Shown here: positions 1-8,696 of the stretch, in pieces
Layout: each line of letters opens with the position of its first letter
Numbering within the stretch: position 1 is the first letter of the stretch
Source of the DNA: Lawsonella clevelandensis
Lineage (GTDB): Bacteria > Actinomycetota > Actinomycetes > Mycobacteriales > Mycobacteriaceae
Length of the DNA stretch: 64,000 bases
Reading direction: 5' to 3'
Assembly: GCF_003241315.1 (NCBI RefSeq)
Contig: NZ_QFOZ01000003.1
Span: 1 to 64,000 of the forward strand
Translations under genes and position numbers: made by a program
The notes under the pieces: model-generated
What the model saw: only the letters and a program-made list of their open reading frames with translations
What the model was told of the DNA's origin: nothing
The model's database searches: none

Positions 1-38
1 ACCGGACGCTAAACACCATACCGGACGCTAAACATTGA
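1..38. repeat. two 19-bp tandem direct repeats at window edge
   Basis: Bases 1-19 and 20-38 share the 15-bp core ACCGGACGCTAAACA, repeated head to tail with a 19-bp period. The window starts inside the repeat, so more copies may lie upstream. No coding frame here is convincing. It could be the edge of a small intergenic repeat array or an operator; nothing links it to a known element. Confidence 0.6.
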
Positions 39-139
39 ACTAGTCACCAAATACCGGGTACGTGACACCACTCAATTAATGCGAGTGGGAAGGGAATCAT
101 TGTCGAGGAAGCGTGAGTAAAAAGAATAGATAAACAAAA

Positions 140-189
140 TAAAAGTGTGTGGCCTGACTCTTCTAAAAGATACAGGCCACACACTTTTA
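140..189 (-). terminator. long-stem terminator after phoU
   Basis: A perfect 17-bp inverted repeat (140-156 with 173-189, arm TAAAAGTGTGTGGCCTG) encloses a 16-nt loop. It lies 24 bp beyond the phoU stop on the minus strand. The arms end in A/T runs, so the hairpin would carry a short U-rich tail in either direction. Confidence 0.8.
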
Positions 190-212
190 GTGACTTACCG
201 AATGGGTTATCT

Positions 213-899
213 TTACTGGTCTGCGATTTCTTGGGTGGTATCGGATAGTTCATCCAGTTCAGGATCCTCGCCGGTCACCAGGTAGATAACACGTTGTGCG
301 GAGTCCACTGCGTAGTCTCCGAAACGCTCTAAGTAGTGGGCTAGGAGAGCTAAATCCGCCGCTTGGTGAGGCGTGAATGTGCAGCTGGATGTGCGAACAA
401 GTGCAAGCGCTGCCTCCCGGTAATCACGCATGCGGAGGTGGCGCTCACCCAACCAGCGGGCAGTATCAATATCTAGCTCATCCAGTACCTGCACTGCGGT
501 GTGTCCCTCAGCGGTGGCAAGTTTCGACATAGCTTCAATAAGGTCAATTGCCTCATCGGGGACGCAGCAGTCCGGGTGGTGGTCGCGGGCCAGATCCGCA
601 ATGTGTAGAGCGTGGACAGTCATCTGCCGGGCATCGCTAATGGAGTTCAGTGCAGACACAATCTGGCGCAGGTCAGTTGCAACAGGAGCCTGCAATGCTA
701 GTAGATCAAGCGCTAAGCAAGCCATCTCGTGGGCGTCCACACTTAGCTTGTCAGCACCGCTAATCACTTGCTCTGCAGCAGACAAGTCAGCGTTTAAAAG
801 TGCGCTGGTAGCTAGCTGCAAATTCCGGGTGGCCTGCTGCAGAAGATCCTGCAGGTGGGTCTTTAAAGTATCAAGTTGATGCTGATAAGCAGTACGCAT
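213..899 (-). CDS. phoU: phosphate transport system regulatory protein PhoU
   Basis: The 228-residue product has the all-helical, twofold-repeated PhoU architecture: two three-helix bundles of about 100 residues each. PhoU proteins bind metal ions on the bundles and, at the cytoplasmic face of the Pst transporter, damp phosphate-regulon signalling. Length matches the family (215-235). The ATG at 897-899 gives the canonical N-terminus (MRTAYQHQLDTL). No pst genes are in the window. A similar phoU-dus neighbourhood occurs in mycobacteria (phoY2). A strong hairpin follows the stop, so it is probably the last gene of its transcript. Confidence 0.9.
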   Translation of the reverse strand: MRTAYQHQLDTLKTHLQDLLQQATRNLQLATSALLNADLSAAEQVISGADKLSVDAHEMACLALDLLALQAPVATDLRQIVSALNSISDARQMTVHALHIADLARDHHPDCCVPDEAIDLIEAMSKLATAEGHTAVQVLDELDIDTARWLGERHLRMRDYREAALALVRTSSCTFTPHQAADLALLAHYLERFGDYAVDSAQRVIYLVTGEDPELDELSDTTQEIADQ

Positions 900-974
900 A
901 TGCCCATCATACGGAAACTCTAAGAGGCATGCAGCAAAAGAAGTTTAAGGAGAGATGAAATTTTAAAAGTACTG

Positions 975-2114
975 CTAGCCGCCGGAATGCAGCTCGTGGT
1001 CGTCGACCACAACATCATCCTGTTCGGGATCATCCAACCACCCATCCGGCAGGGCTACCTTGGCGGCGGCGGAGCCTTGCCGTCCCCGCGGCGCATCCGG
1101 GTTTTCCGGCAGTGCGTCACTCGTGAAGAACGGTGCCAACAACTCTTCAATTTCCGCCACGCTAGAGACGAGCGATAACTGTTTGCGAAGGTCCCTACCC
1201 GCTGGATAGCCATGCAGGTACCAGGCAATATGCTTCCGCAGGTCGCGGCAGCCCTTGAGCTCCCCATGAAAATCCGCCAACAGTTCAGCGTGGCGCAGCA
1301 TAATGCGTGTCACTTCCCCGAATGTGGGTGGGGGCGACACCGGATCACCCGCCAACGCCTGGTGAATCTGCGCAAACAGCCAGGGGCGTCCTAAACAGCC
1401 GCGGCCTACGACCACACCATCGCAGCCCGTCTGCTCCATCATGGCGGTGGCATCCGCGGCAGCAAAAATGTCCCCATTGCCCAACACGGGAATGGAGGTG
1501 ACGTGTTCTTTCAATGTGGCAATTGTTTCCCAATGGGCGTGGCCGGAGTAGCGTTCCGCCGCAGTACGGCCATGCAGTGTGACGGCGGCCGCGCCTTCAT
1601 CTTCCGCAATACGGCCCGCATCTAGATAGGTGATGTGGTCGTCGTCAATACCTACCCGGAATTTCACTGTTACCGGAATGTTTGTGCCGGTGGTGGCGCG
1701 CACGGCAGCCCGCACAATATCCCGGTAGAGGCGGCGTTTGTAGGGGAGGGCGGAGCCGCCGCCGCGGCGAGTGACTTTGGGGACGGGGCAGCCGAAGTTC
1801 ATGTCGATGTGGTCGGCCATGTTATTGTCCACGATCATCCGCGCCGCCCGGTATGTCCACTCGGGGTCCACAGTGTAGAGCTGCACGGAGCGGGGGGATT
1901 CCGAGGGGGCGAACCGCATCAAATCCAGGGTGGCGGGGTGGTGTTCTGCTAGCGCGCGGGCCGTCACCATCTCGCATACGTAGAGGCCGGAAACAGCGCC
2001 GACGCGGGCGAGTTCCTGCTCGCGGCAGAGGACGCGGAAGGCAGCATTAGTTACTCCCGCCATCGGGGCGAGGACAACGGGGGAGGCGAGCTCCAAAGAA
2101 CCAATGCGTAACAT
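975..2114 (-). CDS. dusB: tRNA-dihydrouridine synthase (DusB-like)
   Basis: FMN-dependent enzyme that reduces uridine to dihydrouridine in the tRNA D-loop. The 379-residue product begins with the TIM-barrel signature APMAGVTNAAFR (about residues 16-27). It has the catalytic-cysteine motif NFGCP (Cys109), the tRNA-contact motif LHGRTAAERY, and the FMN-phosphate segment GDGVVVGRG-like near residues 230-240. A charged tail of about 45 residues at the C-terminus is not part of the core fold. It lies 75 bp upstream of phoU on the same strand, so the two may be co-transcribed. ATG start at 2112-2114. Confidence 0.92.
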   Translation of the reverse strand: MLRIGSLELASPVVLAPMAGVTNAAFRVLCREQELARVGAVSGLYVCEMVTARALAEHHPATLDLMRFAPSESPRSVQLYTVDPEWTYRAARMIVDNNMADHIDMNFGCPVPKVTRRGGGSALPYKRRLYRDIVRAAVRATTGTNIPVTVKFRVGIDDDHITYLDAGRIAEDEGAAAVTLHGRTAAERYSGHAHWETIATLKEHVTSIPVLGNGDIFAAADATAMMEQTGCDGVVVGRGCLGRPWLFAQIHQALAGDPVSPPPTFGEVTRIMLRHAELLADFHGELKGCRDLRKHIAWYLHGYPAGRDLRKQLSLVSSVAEIEELLAPFFTSDALPENPDAPRGRQGSAAAKVALPDGWLDDPEQDDVVVDDHELHSGG

Positions 2115-2281
2115 TCCTCCATTTCACCGTGGAATACTGGGCTGGCGCAAATAATGGGCTGGTGTGAATAACGAACCAGCGCAATAAATGCCCTGGCGTT
2201 CATGTAGGGGTTCGCGATAGCTTTGCGTGACGCCTTTTGTGGTGCTCGCTCCGCTACTTGCTGGCAGATAGGATAGTGACC

Positions 2282-2551
2282 ATGAAAGCCATCGTTACTG
2301 TTACCGGAATTGACCACACGGGCATTGTTGCTGCCGTGGCACAAGCATTAGCTGAACTGGATACAAACATTCTTAATATGTCGCAGACGCTCATGGGGGA
2401 TTATTTCACCATGATTATGCAGTGCGAGTTTGATGATGCTGTGCGCCCCATTGGCACTGTGCAGGAGCGACTCACTGAGGTGGGTGGGGAGCAGAAGCTG
2501 GATATTCGTATCCAGTCGGAAGCTATTTTTGATGCCATGCATCGGCTGTAA
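2282..2551 (+). CDS. ACT domain protein (UPF0237 family)
   Basis: Small ACT-fold protein of 89 residues, starting MKAIVTVTGIDHTGIVAAVA at 2282; the family is normally 88-91 residues, which fixes this start over an in-frame codon at 2237. The domain has the regulatory ligand-binding βαββαβ pattern with the conserved DHTGIVAAVA loop and a NILNMSQT strand. It lies 14 bp upstream of a UPF0210 gene. The same pair is widespread in bacteria, so this may sense a small ligand for its neighbour. The ligand is unknown. A TAGGAT box about 8 bp upstream would allow a leaderless or very short-leader transcript. Confidence 0.9.
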   Translation: MKAIVTVTGIDHTGIVAAVAQALAELDTNILNMSQTLMGDYFTMIMQCEFDDAVRPIGTVQERLTEVGGEQKLDIRIQSEAIFDAMHRL

Positions 2552-2565
2552 GGGGCGGGTATCCG

Positions 2566-3930
2566 ATGAGTATGGACACTACTGAGAACATTCTCGAAAC
2601 TATCCGCATGATCGAGGAACAAAACCTCGATATCCGCACTGTCACTATGGGTATTTCCCTGCTGGGGTGTATCGATAGTGATGGTGACCGGTGCCGCCAG
2701 AAAATCTACGATACTGTGACGACGCGGGCGGCGCGGCTAGTAGACGTGTGTGAGCAGATTGAGCGGGAACTCGGTATTCCGATTATCCATAAGCGTATTT
2801 CCGTCACCCCTATTTCTCTTATTGCGGCGGCAAGTGGTGAGGATAATTATGTAGAGTTTGCCCGCACGTTGGATAGGGCTGCGCATACTCTGGGCGTGAA
2901 TTTTATTGGTGGCTTTTCTGCGCTGGTGGAGAAGGGTTCCACGACCGGTGACCATATTCTTATGTCGTCCATTCCGGAGGCTCTGGCCGAGACTGAGTTG
3001 GTGTGTTCGTCGGTCAACATTGGGTCTACGCGTGCTGGTATTAATATGTCGGCGGTGGGGCACATGGGCCACGTTGTGAAACAATCCGCGGAGTTGACGG
3101 CCGACCAGCAGGGCCTGGGTGCGGCAAAACTCGTCATTTTTGCAAACGCTGTTGGAGATAACCCCTTCATGGCGGGTGCTTTCCATGGTGTGGCAGAACC
3201 CGACTGTGTGGTGTCGGTGGGCGTATCCGGCCCGGGTGTTATTAAACGCGCCCTGGAAAACTATCCGGATGCTAGTTTCGGTGCCGCCGCAGAGGTTATT
3301 AAAAAGGCGGCGTTCAAGATCACTCGGGTGGGGCAGCTGGTGGGACGTATCGCCTCCGAGCGGCTAGACGTTCCCTTCGGAATTGTGGATCTTTCCCTTG
3401 CCCCGACGGCTGCGGTGGGGGACTCTGTTGCCCGCATTCTGGAAGAGCTTGGCCTGGAGCGGGTTGGTGCGCATGGCACAACTGCAGCTCTTGCCCTCCT
3501 CAATGATGCTGTGAAGAAGGGCGGCATGATGGCCTGCAGCCATGTGGGCGGCTTGTCTGGTTCCTTCATTCCGGTGTCGGAAGATAGGGGCATGATTGAG
3601 GCTGCCGAGCTGGGTGCTATCAACCTGGCGAAGTTGGAGGCGATGACGGCTATCTGCTCTGTTGGCCTCGATATGGTGGCGGTACCAGGGGATGCACCGG
3701 CATCGAGTATTGCCGGCATGATTGCCGACGAGGCCGCTATCGGCATTATGAATTCCAAGACTACTGCCGTCCGCGTGATCCCTGTCCCCGGCATGAAAGT
3801 AGGGGAAACCGTAGAGTTCGGCGGGTTGCTGGGGCAGGCCCCCATTATGGAGATATCGCCGTATTCCTCGGATGCTCTTATTAACCGCGGTGGGCGTATC
3901 CCGGCACCGGTACACGGATTCAAAAACTAG
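2566..3930 (+). CDS. UPF0210 family protein (PFL-like DUF711)
   Basis: Conserved protein of 454 residues; the family length is about 450. It belongs to the DUF711/UPF0210 group, whose fold resembles the pyruvate formate-lyase barrel. I see no glycyl-radical loop of the usual RVxGY kind, so radical chemistry cannot be claimed. Conserved glycine-rich stretches occur mid-protein (GGFSALVEKGST, VSVGVSGPGV) and near the end (GGLLGQAPIMEIS). It is 14 bp downstream of the ACT-domain gene and almost certainly in its operon. Biochemical role unknown. Confidence 0.9.
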   Translation: MSMDTTENILETIRMIEEQNLDIRTVTMGISLLGCIDSDGDRCRQKIYDTVTTRAARLVDVCEQIERELGIPIIHKRISVTPISLIAAASGEDNYVEFARTLDRAAHTLGVNFIGGFSALVEKGSTTGDHILMSSIPEALAETELVCSSVNIGSTRAGINMSAVGHMGHVVKQSAELTADQQGLGAAKLVIFANAVGDNPFMAGAFHGVAEPDCVVSVGVSGPGVIKRALENYPDASFGAAAEVIKKAAFKITRVGQLVGRIASERLDVPFGIVDLSLAPTAAVGDSVARILEELGLERVGAHGTTAALALLNDAVKKGGMMACSHVGGLSGSFIPVSEDRGMIEAAELGAINLAKLEAMTAICSVGLDMVAVPGDAPASSIAGMIADEAAIGIMNSKTTAVRVIPVPGMKVGETVEFGGLLGQAPIMEISPYSSDALINRGGRIPAPVHGFKN

Positions 3931-3954
3931 CCTGCGGCCTGCAGCAGTTGGATG

Positions 3955-4485
3955 CTAGATGCCGTCCACAAACCCCATCTGTCGCCATGCTTCAAAAACG
4001 GCGATGGCGGCAGTGTTCGACAAGTTCATAGAGCGCCGTCCCGGCAGCATCGGTATCCGCACCACTTCGGTAACGCGCGGGTCCACTAGTTCCGCATCGG
4101 TAAGCCCGGTGGGTTCCGGGCCGAAGAGAAGAACATCGCCGGGGCGGTAATTTATGTCCCCATAGTGGTGGGTGCCGCGGGCGGAGAATGCGAAGACGCG
4201 CCCGGGTTCGCGGCTGGCAGCCGCCGGCATTGCCTGGGCGGCGGGGGAGTCGGGGCCGCCGGTGAGCGCGTCGAGGGCGACGTCAAGATCATGGTGGAGA
4301 AAAACATGCGCCATGTCGTGGTAGTCCAGGCCCGCTCGCTGCAGGTGCTTATCGGAGAGATCAAAACCGAGTGGCCCCGCAAGATGCAGCTCGCAGCCGG
4401 TTACTGCGGAAGTACGAATAGCGTTACCCGTGTTGGGGGGAATACAGGGGCGGGCGAAAAGAATACGGATATTGGCACCAGACAT
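3955..4485 (-). CDS. trmL: tRNA (cytidine/uridine-2'-O)-methyltransferase TrmL-like
   Basis: SPOUT-family methyltransferase expected to methylate the ribose of the wobble base (position 34) of tRNA-Leu. From the ATG at 4483-4485 the product is 176 residues and starts MSGANIRILFARPCIPPNTG, matching the family N-terminus. A longer frame to 4647 is rejected because it adds unrelated sequence over the folD promoter. The knotted cofactor site is visible as LLFGPEPTGL, followed by RIPMLPGRRSMNLSNTAAI. It converges with the UPF0210 gene and diverges from folD. I cannot separate TrmL from a closely related SpoU-type enzyme by eye. Confidence 0.85.
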   Translation of the reverse strand: MSGANIRILFARPCIPPNTGNAIRTSAVTGCELHLAGPLGFDLSDKHLQRAGLDYHDMAHVFLHHDLDVALDALTGGPDSPAAQAMPAAASREPGRVFAFSARGTHHYGDINYRPGDVLLFGPEPTGLTDAELVDPRVTEVVRIPMLPGRRSMNLSNTAAIAVFEAWRQMGFVDGI

Positions 4486-4585
4486 GGTTCCATTCTTGCA
4501 CCTTCCATGTATGACAAGCAGATCGCCTCCGCTGCGATAGCTTTTGGGTATCCGCTTTGTGGCCGAACATGGAATACTGAGAAGC

Positions 4586-5440
4586 GTGACTGCAGTAAAA
4601 CTTGATGGAATCAAATACCGTGACGAAATCTTTGCCGACCTTACCAAGCGCGTAGCGGCGCTGCGGGAGAAGGGTATTGTCCCCGGTTTGGCTACTGTAC
4701 TGGTGGGTGACGACCCCGCCTCTCACTCCTATGTGCGCATGAAGCACCAGGATTGTGAGAAGGTCGGTGTTCACTCCATCCGCAAGGATCTACCAGCTGA
4801 TACCACTCAGGAAGAGCTTGAAGCCGTCATCCGGGAACTCAATGAGGACCCGGCCTGCACCGGCTATATTGTGCAGTTACCACTGCCCAAACACCTCGAC
4901 GAGAACCGCATTCTGGAACTCATCGACCCTGCTAAGGATGCGGACGGCCTGCACCCCGTAAACCTGGGGAAACTTGTTCTGATGGAGCCGGCACCCCTGC
5001 CCTGTACCCCCAACGGGTGCATTGGTCTGCTGCGCCGCTACGGCGTGGAACTTAACGGCGCCAAAGTGTGTGTGGTGGGCCGCGGTATTACGGTGGGGCG
5101 TCCCATTGGGCTTATGCTCACCCGCCGCACGGAGAACGCCACTGTTACTCTCTGCCATACCGGGACGAAGGATCTTGCCGCGGAAACACGCGCTGCAGAT
5201 ATTGTGATCGCCGCAGCTGGCCAACCACACATGATTACTGCCGACATGATTAAAGAAGGCGCCGCCCTCCTGGATGTGGGTGTTTCCCGCGTGGACGGCA
5301 AACTGACGGGCGATCTTCACCCAGATGTGTGGGAGAAGGCCGGCTATGTGTCCCCCAACCCTGGTGGGGTGGGTCCGCTTACTCGTGCGTTCCTTGTTAG
5401 TAACGTGGTGGAACGCTGTGAACGGATGGCTGCGGAGTGA
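4586..5440 (+). CDS. folD: bifunctional methylenetetrahydrofolate dehydrogenase/cyclohydrolase
   Basis: Converts 5,10-methylene-THF to 10-formyl-THF using NADP in one-carbon metabolism. The GTG at 4586 gives 284 residues, the length and N-terminus (VTAVKLDGIKYRDEIF) I recall for the corynebacterial enzyme. The in-frame ATG at 4544 adds 14 unrelated residues. The substrate site SYVRMKHQDC, DGLHPVNLGKL, PCTPNGC, the Rossmann segment VVGRGITVGRPIG and the C-terminal PNPGGVGPLT are all present. Its stop overlaps the GTG of the next gene by 3 bases (GTGA), so the two are translationally coupled. Confidence 0.93.
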   Translation: MTAVKLDGIKYRDEIFADLTKRVAALREKGIVPGLATVLVGDDPASHSYVRMKHQDCEKVGVHSIRKDLPADTTQEELEAVIRELNEDPACTGYIVQLPLPKHLDENRILELIDPAKDADGLHPVNLGKLVLMEPAPLPCTPNGCIGLLRRYGVELNGAKVCVVGRGITVGRPIGLMLTRRTENATVTLCHTGTKDLAAETRAADIVIAAAGQPHMITADMIKEGAALLDVGVSRVDGKLTGDLHPDVWEKAGYVSPNPGGVGPLTRAFLVSNVVERCERMAAE

Positions 5441-5940
5441 CGTCCCTGCGGAAACCGCGGCGGGGCAAAAAACGGCAGGTTAAGAAGCCGCGCGAGAAGC
5501 ACTTTCTGGACGATAAACCACAGCTTGTGAACCCGGCCTTCCCGCCGGAGCCAGCACCGACGGGTCGCGTTGAAGCCCCCGATGATGTGATTGCCGATGT
5601 TGATCTAGAACGCTATGGGGTGGCAGCCCGCGGCTGGGCGCCGTTCCGGGACTGGTTCATCGGCATCTTCAAGCACGATAAAGAATGGTGGCGCCGCCAG
5701 GTAGCGTTCCTCATTGTCGTGCTGCTACTTATCGTTTCGGCCGTATTTGTGCTGGCAGGGCATTGGCGGCGGGGAGTGACCATCCTGGCATGTACTGCTC
5801 TTCTGACAGCTGCACTGCGGTCATTCCTACCGGCAGACTATGTGGAAATGCTGGAGGTACGCTCGCAGCGGTTTGACGTCATCTTCCTGCTAGTAATGGG
5901 AACCGCCCTGCTTTTCCTAGTGGTGACGGTACCGGTCTAG
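5437..5940 (+). CDS. DUF3017-type small membrane protein
   Basis: Product of 167 residues whose N-terminal ~85 residues are charged and probably cytoplasmic (many Lys/Arg, then Pro-rich). Three hydrophobic segments follow, at about residues 88-110, 113-130 and 143-165. This matches the small membrane protein found directly after folD in Corynebacterium and Mycobacterium (DUF3017). No catalytic motif is visible and its role is unknown. The GTG start overlaps the folD stop, implying coupled translation. Confidence 0.75.
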   Translation: MTSLRKPRRGKKRQVKKPREKHFLDDKPQLVNPAFPPEPAPTGRVEAPDDVIADVDLERYGVAARGWAPFRDWFIGIFKHDKEWWRRQVAFLIVVLLLIVSAVFVLAGHWRRGVTILACTALLTAALRSFLPADYVEMLEVRSQRFDVIFLLVMGTALLFLVVTVPV

Positions 5941-6004
5941 CATAGTTTCAGCATAGTTACCCTCGGCGGCAGCATACTGTAGCAATGCGCCACGGAAGCA
6001 GCTG

Positions 6005-7159
6005 TTACACGTGTACCTGTTCGTCAGCTTGTGCAAGCGCAAGCGTTTTCTGCAGAATCTCGGCGGTCTGGTCAGCCTCCGCCAGGAACCCATCATGTCC
6101 CTTTTCAGAGGTAATGATTTCTACCCCGGAACAGTAGGGAAGGTGGTCGGCAAGCTCTTCAATCTGGCGCAGGGGATAGAGGCGGTCAGTATCCACTGCA
6201 CAAATAACCGCTGGTACTTCGCAGGTTTCTAATACGTGGTGGATACCGCCGCGCCCACGCCCAATATCGTGACGGTTCAGGGCGTCTGTTAGTAGAACAT
6301 AGCAGCAGGCGTCGAAGCGGGAAATGAGTTTTGACGCCTGGTGGTCCAGGTAGCTTTGTACCGCGTAGCGGCCCTGCATACTCAGGTCTTCCCCGATGGG
6401 ATCTTCACCGGGGGCGGGGCGATTTGCGAAACGCCGCTCCAACTCCTGCTCCGAACGATAGGAGAGGTGGGCGATGCGCCGGGCAATGCCCAACCCCATG
6501 GTGGGTTCGCGGCCGGTGCCGTGGTAGCCGCCCTGCTGCCAGGCCGGGTCGGAGGTGATGGCCAGAATCTGCGTGGTTTGCCACCCAATTTGGTCGGCGG
6601 AGGCGCAGGGCCCCACAGCGAGAACGCCGGCGGACGCTACCCGCTGCGGATACATCATCATCCATTCCAGGGTGCGGGCACCACCCATGGAGCCACCAAT
6701 GACGGCGGCGAAACGACGAATCCCAAGAATATTCGCCAATTGTGCCTCCGCACGCACCATGTCGCGAATGGAAATGGCGGGGAAGCGGGCACCCCAATAA
6801 TGCCCGTCCGGGTGGAGTGAGGAGGGGCCGGTAGTGCCACGGCAGCCACCCAGCGTATTGGTACAAATGACGAACCAGCGGTTGGTGTCGATGGGGCAGT
6901 CGGGGCCGACCATTCCGGGCCACCAGCCGGCGGTGGGGTGGAGTGCGTCCTGGGGTCCCACCACATGCGAGTCGCCGGTGAGGGCATGCTCAATGAGGAT
7001 GATGTTACTGGCGTCCGCGTTGAGGGTGCCCCAGCATTGCAGGGCAATAGCGACCTGGGGGAGGAGGACACCGGAGTCCAGGAGAACGTCCCCAATGCGC
7101 ACATAACCAAGAGTGCCGTCTGCGGGCGGCAGCAGCGGGTGTGGGGTGGCGGCGTTCAC
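6005..7159 (-). CDS. metX: homoserine O-acetyltransferase
   Basis: Transfers acetyl from acetyl-CoA to homoserine, the first committed step of methionine synthesis. The α/β-hydrolase fold of 384 residues has the nucleophile elbow GGSMGG (Ser157), the acid in AVDTDRLYP (Asp325, or Asp323) and the base in SEKGHDGFL (His355). The GTG at 7157-7159 follows an ideal AAAGGAGG ribosome site. It lies 75 bp downstream of metY on the same strand, giving the metY-metX order in which the second gene makes the substrate of the first. Some family members are succinyltransferases; sequence alone does not settle the acyl donor. Confidence 0.93.
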   Translation of the reverse strand: MNAATPHPLLPPADGTLGYVRIGDVLLDSGVLLPQVAIALQCWGTLNADASNIILIEHALTGDSHVVGPQDALHPTAGWWPGMVGPDCPIDTNRWFVICTNTLGGCRGTTGPSSLHPDGHYWGARFPAISIRDMVRAEAQLANILGIRRFAAVIGGSMGGARTLEWMMMYPQRVASAGVLAVGPCASADQIGWQTTQILAITSDPAWQQGGYHGTGREPTMGLGIARRIAHLSYRSEQELERRFANRPAPGEDPIGEDLSMQGRYAVQSYLDHQASKLISRFDACCYVLLTDALNRHDIGRGRGGIHHVLETCEVPAVICAVDTDRLYPLRQIEELADHLPYCSGVEIITSEKGHDGFLAEADQTAEILQKTLALAQADEQVHV

Positions 7160-7234
7160 CTGTCCTCCTTTCGGGGTGTCCTGCTAGCTATTCCAGTGTA
7201 GCTAGTTGTTAGCTGTAATTAGTGCAGCACGCTA

Positions 7235-8560
7235 TTACAGCGCTGCGACGGCGTCGAATCCGCGCTGAAGGTCGGCGATAATATCGTCGACGGATTCCAA
7301 GCCGACGGAAAGGCGAATGGTGGCGTCGGTAATACCGGCGTGCTTCTTCGCCTCGGTGGTCAGCTGCGAGTGGGTGGTGGAACCCGGGTGGGTGACGAGG
7401 GAACGCACATCACCCAAGTTCGCCAGGTTGGTGTGGAGTTTCAGCGCATCGATGAATGTCCAGGCTTCCTTCGTCGATCCTTTAATATCGAAGGCCAGTA
7501 CAGAGCTGGCACCCTTCGGGCAGACACGCTTGTGCACCTCATACCAGGGGGAGGACGGCAGTCCCGCATAGTTGACGGTGTCAACAAGTTCCTGCTGCTC
7601 CAGCCATTCCGCTACTTTCTGCGCGTTGGATACGTGGCGTTCCATCCGTAGCGAGAGGGTTTCCAAACCAAGTTGGGTGGCCCATGCGTTGAAGGGGGAA
7701 ATGCCGGAGCCGGTGTCCCGCATGAAGCTGACGCGGGCTTTCAGAATGAGTGCGCCGGGGCCTGCATCAGTGTAGACAAAACCATGGTAGGCGGGGTCGG
7801 GGGCGGCAAGGCCGGGGAAGACGAGCTCTCCGTTGCGTTTGACGGTCCAGTCGAATTTTCCGCCGTCGATGAGGGCACCCGCCATGACGGTACCGTGCCC
7901 GGCCATGAACTTGGTGGCGGACTCCACGACTAGGTCGGCGCCGAGGTCAAGCGGGCGAGTGAGGTAGGGGGTGGCCATGGTGTTGTCGACAACTAGTGGG
8001 ACGAGGTTGCGGTGGGCAACGTCGGCGATGGCAGGAATGTCGAACACGTCATTGGCGGGGTTGGAGATGGTTTCCCCGTAGAAGAGTTTGGTGTTGGGTT
8101 GGACGGCGTCCTGCCAGGATTGTGGATCGTCCGGATCCTCCACGAAGGTAACCTGCAGCCCCATCTTGGGGAGGGTATGGCGGAAGAGTGTCTCGGTGCC
8201 GCCGTAGAGGCGGGGGCTGGACACAATATGGTCCCCGGCAGAGGCAATGGATTCGACGGTGGCCAGGATAGCAGCCATGCCGGATCCGAAGAGGAGGGCA
8301 CCGACGCCGTTTTCCAGGGAGGCGATGCGTTCCTCAACCATGTCGGTGGTGGGGTTGTTGAGGCGGGTGTAGATGTGGCCGCCTTTGGTGAGGGCGAAGC
8401 GGTCTGCCCCGTCTTGGCAGTCTTCGAAGGCGAAGGCGGTGGTGAGGTGGAGAGGCATGGCTCGCGCACCGTAATCTGAGTCGAGTTTTTGGCCGGCGTG
8501 GACTGCGCGGGTGTCAAAATCCCAGTCAGCATAGTCCGTGTTGTCGTATTTGTACTCCAC
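7235..8560 (-). CDS. metY: O-acetylhomoserine sulfhydrylase
   Basis: PLP enzyme that makes homocysteine from O-acetylhomoserine and sulfide. The 441-residue product is of Cys/Met-metabolism fold type I. The PLP lysine is Lys217 in VESATKFMAGHG; the phosphate-site segment FGSGMAAI (about 91-98) and the tyrosine/arginine pair in IYTRLNNPT are present. Length fits MetY (about 430-440), longer than cystathionine γ-synthase (about 390). It starts with GTG at 8558-8560 after AAAGGAGGCG. The 5' region carries a hairpin and a direct repeat (separate entries), so expression is probably controlled there. Confidence 0.93.
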   Translation of the reverse strand: MEYKYDNTDYADWDFDTRAVHAGQKLDSDYGARAMPLHLTTAFAFEDCQDGADRFALTKGGHIYTRLNNPTTDMVEERIASLENGVGALLFGSGMAAILATVESIASAGDHIVSSPRLYGGTETLFRHTLPKMGLQVTFVEDPDDPQSWQDAVQPNTKLFYGETISNPANDVFDIPAIADVAHRNLVPLVVDNTMATPYLTRPLDLGADLVVESATKFMAGHGTVMAGALIDGGKFDWTVKRNGELVFPGLAAPDPAYHGFVYTDAGPGALILKARVSFMRDTGSGISPFNAWATQLGLETLSLRMERHVSNAQKVAEWLEQQELVDTVNYAGLPSSPWYEVHKRVCPKGASSVLAFDIKGSTKEAWTFIDALKLHTNLANLGDVRSLVTHPGSTTHSQLTTEAKKHAGITDATIRLSVGLESVDDIIADLQRGFDAVAAL

Positions 8561-8606
8561 AGGCGTTGCGCCTCCTTTGTGCTCTGCTTTCAGTGCGCTA
8601 GTGAGT

Positions 8607-8648
8607 GTAGGAGTAAGACTCTAGGTTTATCTCTGGGTCTTATCCTAC
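8607..8648 (-). promoter_or_regulatory. hairpin in metY 5' leader
   Basis: Arms 8607-8619 (GTAGGAGTAAGAC) and 8637-8648 (GTCTTATCCTAC) pair over 12 bp with a single bulged G and a 17-nt loop. The element ends about 47 bases before the metY GTG on the minus strand, so it would be in the mRNA leader if transcription starts upstream. It could be an attenuator stem, or a DNA operator for a dimeric repressor. Confidence 0.55.
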
Positions 8649-8696
8649 GTGGTGGTAACAGCAAATTTGCGTTCGTATTGCTTACACAGTCTGTCT

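Noticed and set aside
44..253. Short minus-strand frame upstream of the phoU stop
   Set aside because: It crosses the terminator hairpin and overlaps phoU, and the product matches nothing recognisable.
430..879. Open frame on the plus strand opposite phoU
   Set aside because: It is an antisense shadow: serine/arginine-rich composition with no family resemblance, fully inside phoU, whose own product is recognisable.
2737..3186. Minus-strand open frames under the UPF0210 gene
   Set aside because: Low-complexity composition and full overlap with a conserved gene; shadows.
4486..4647. Longer TrmL start at 4647
   Set aside because: It would run across the folD promoter and start, and adds sequence with no match to the family N-terminus.
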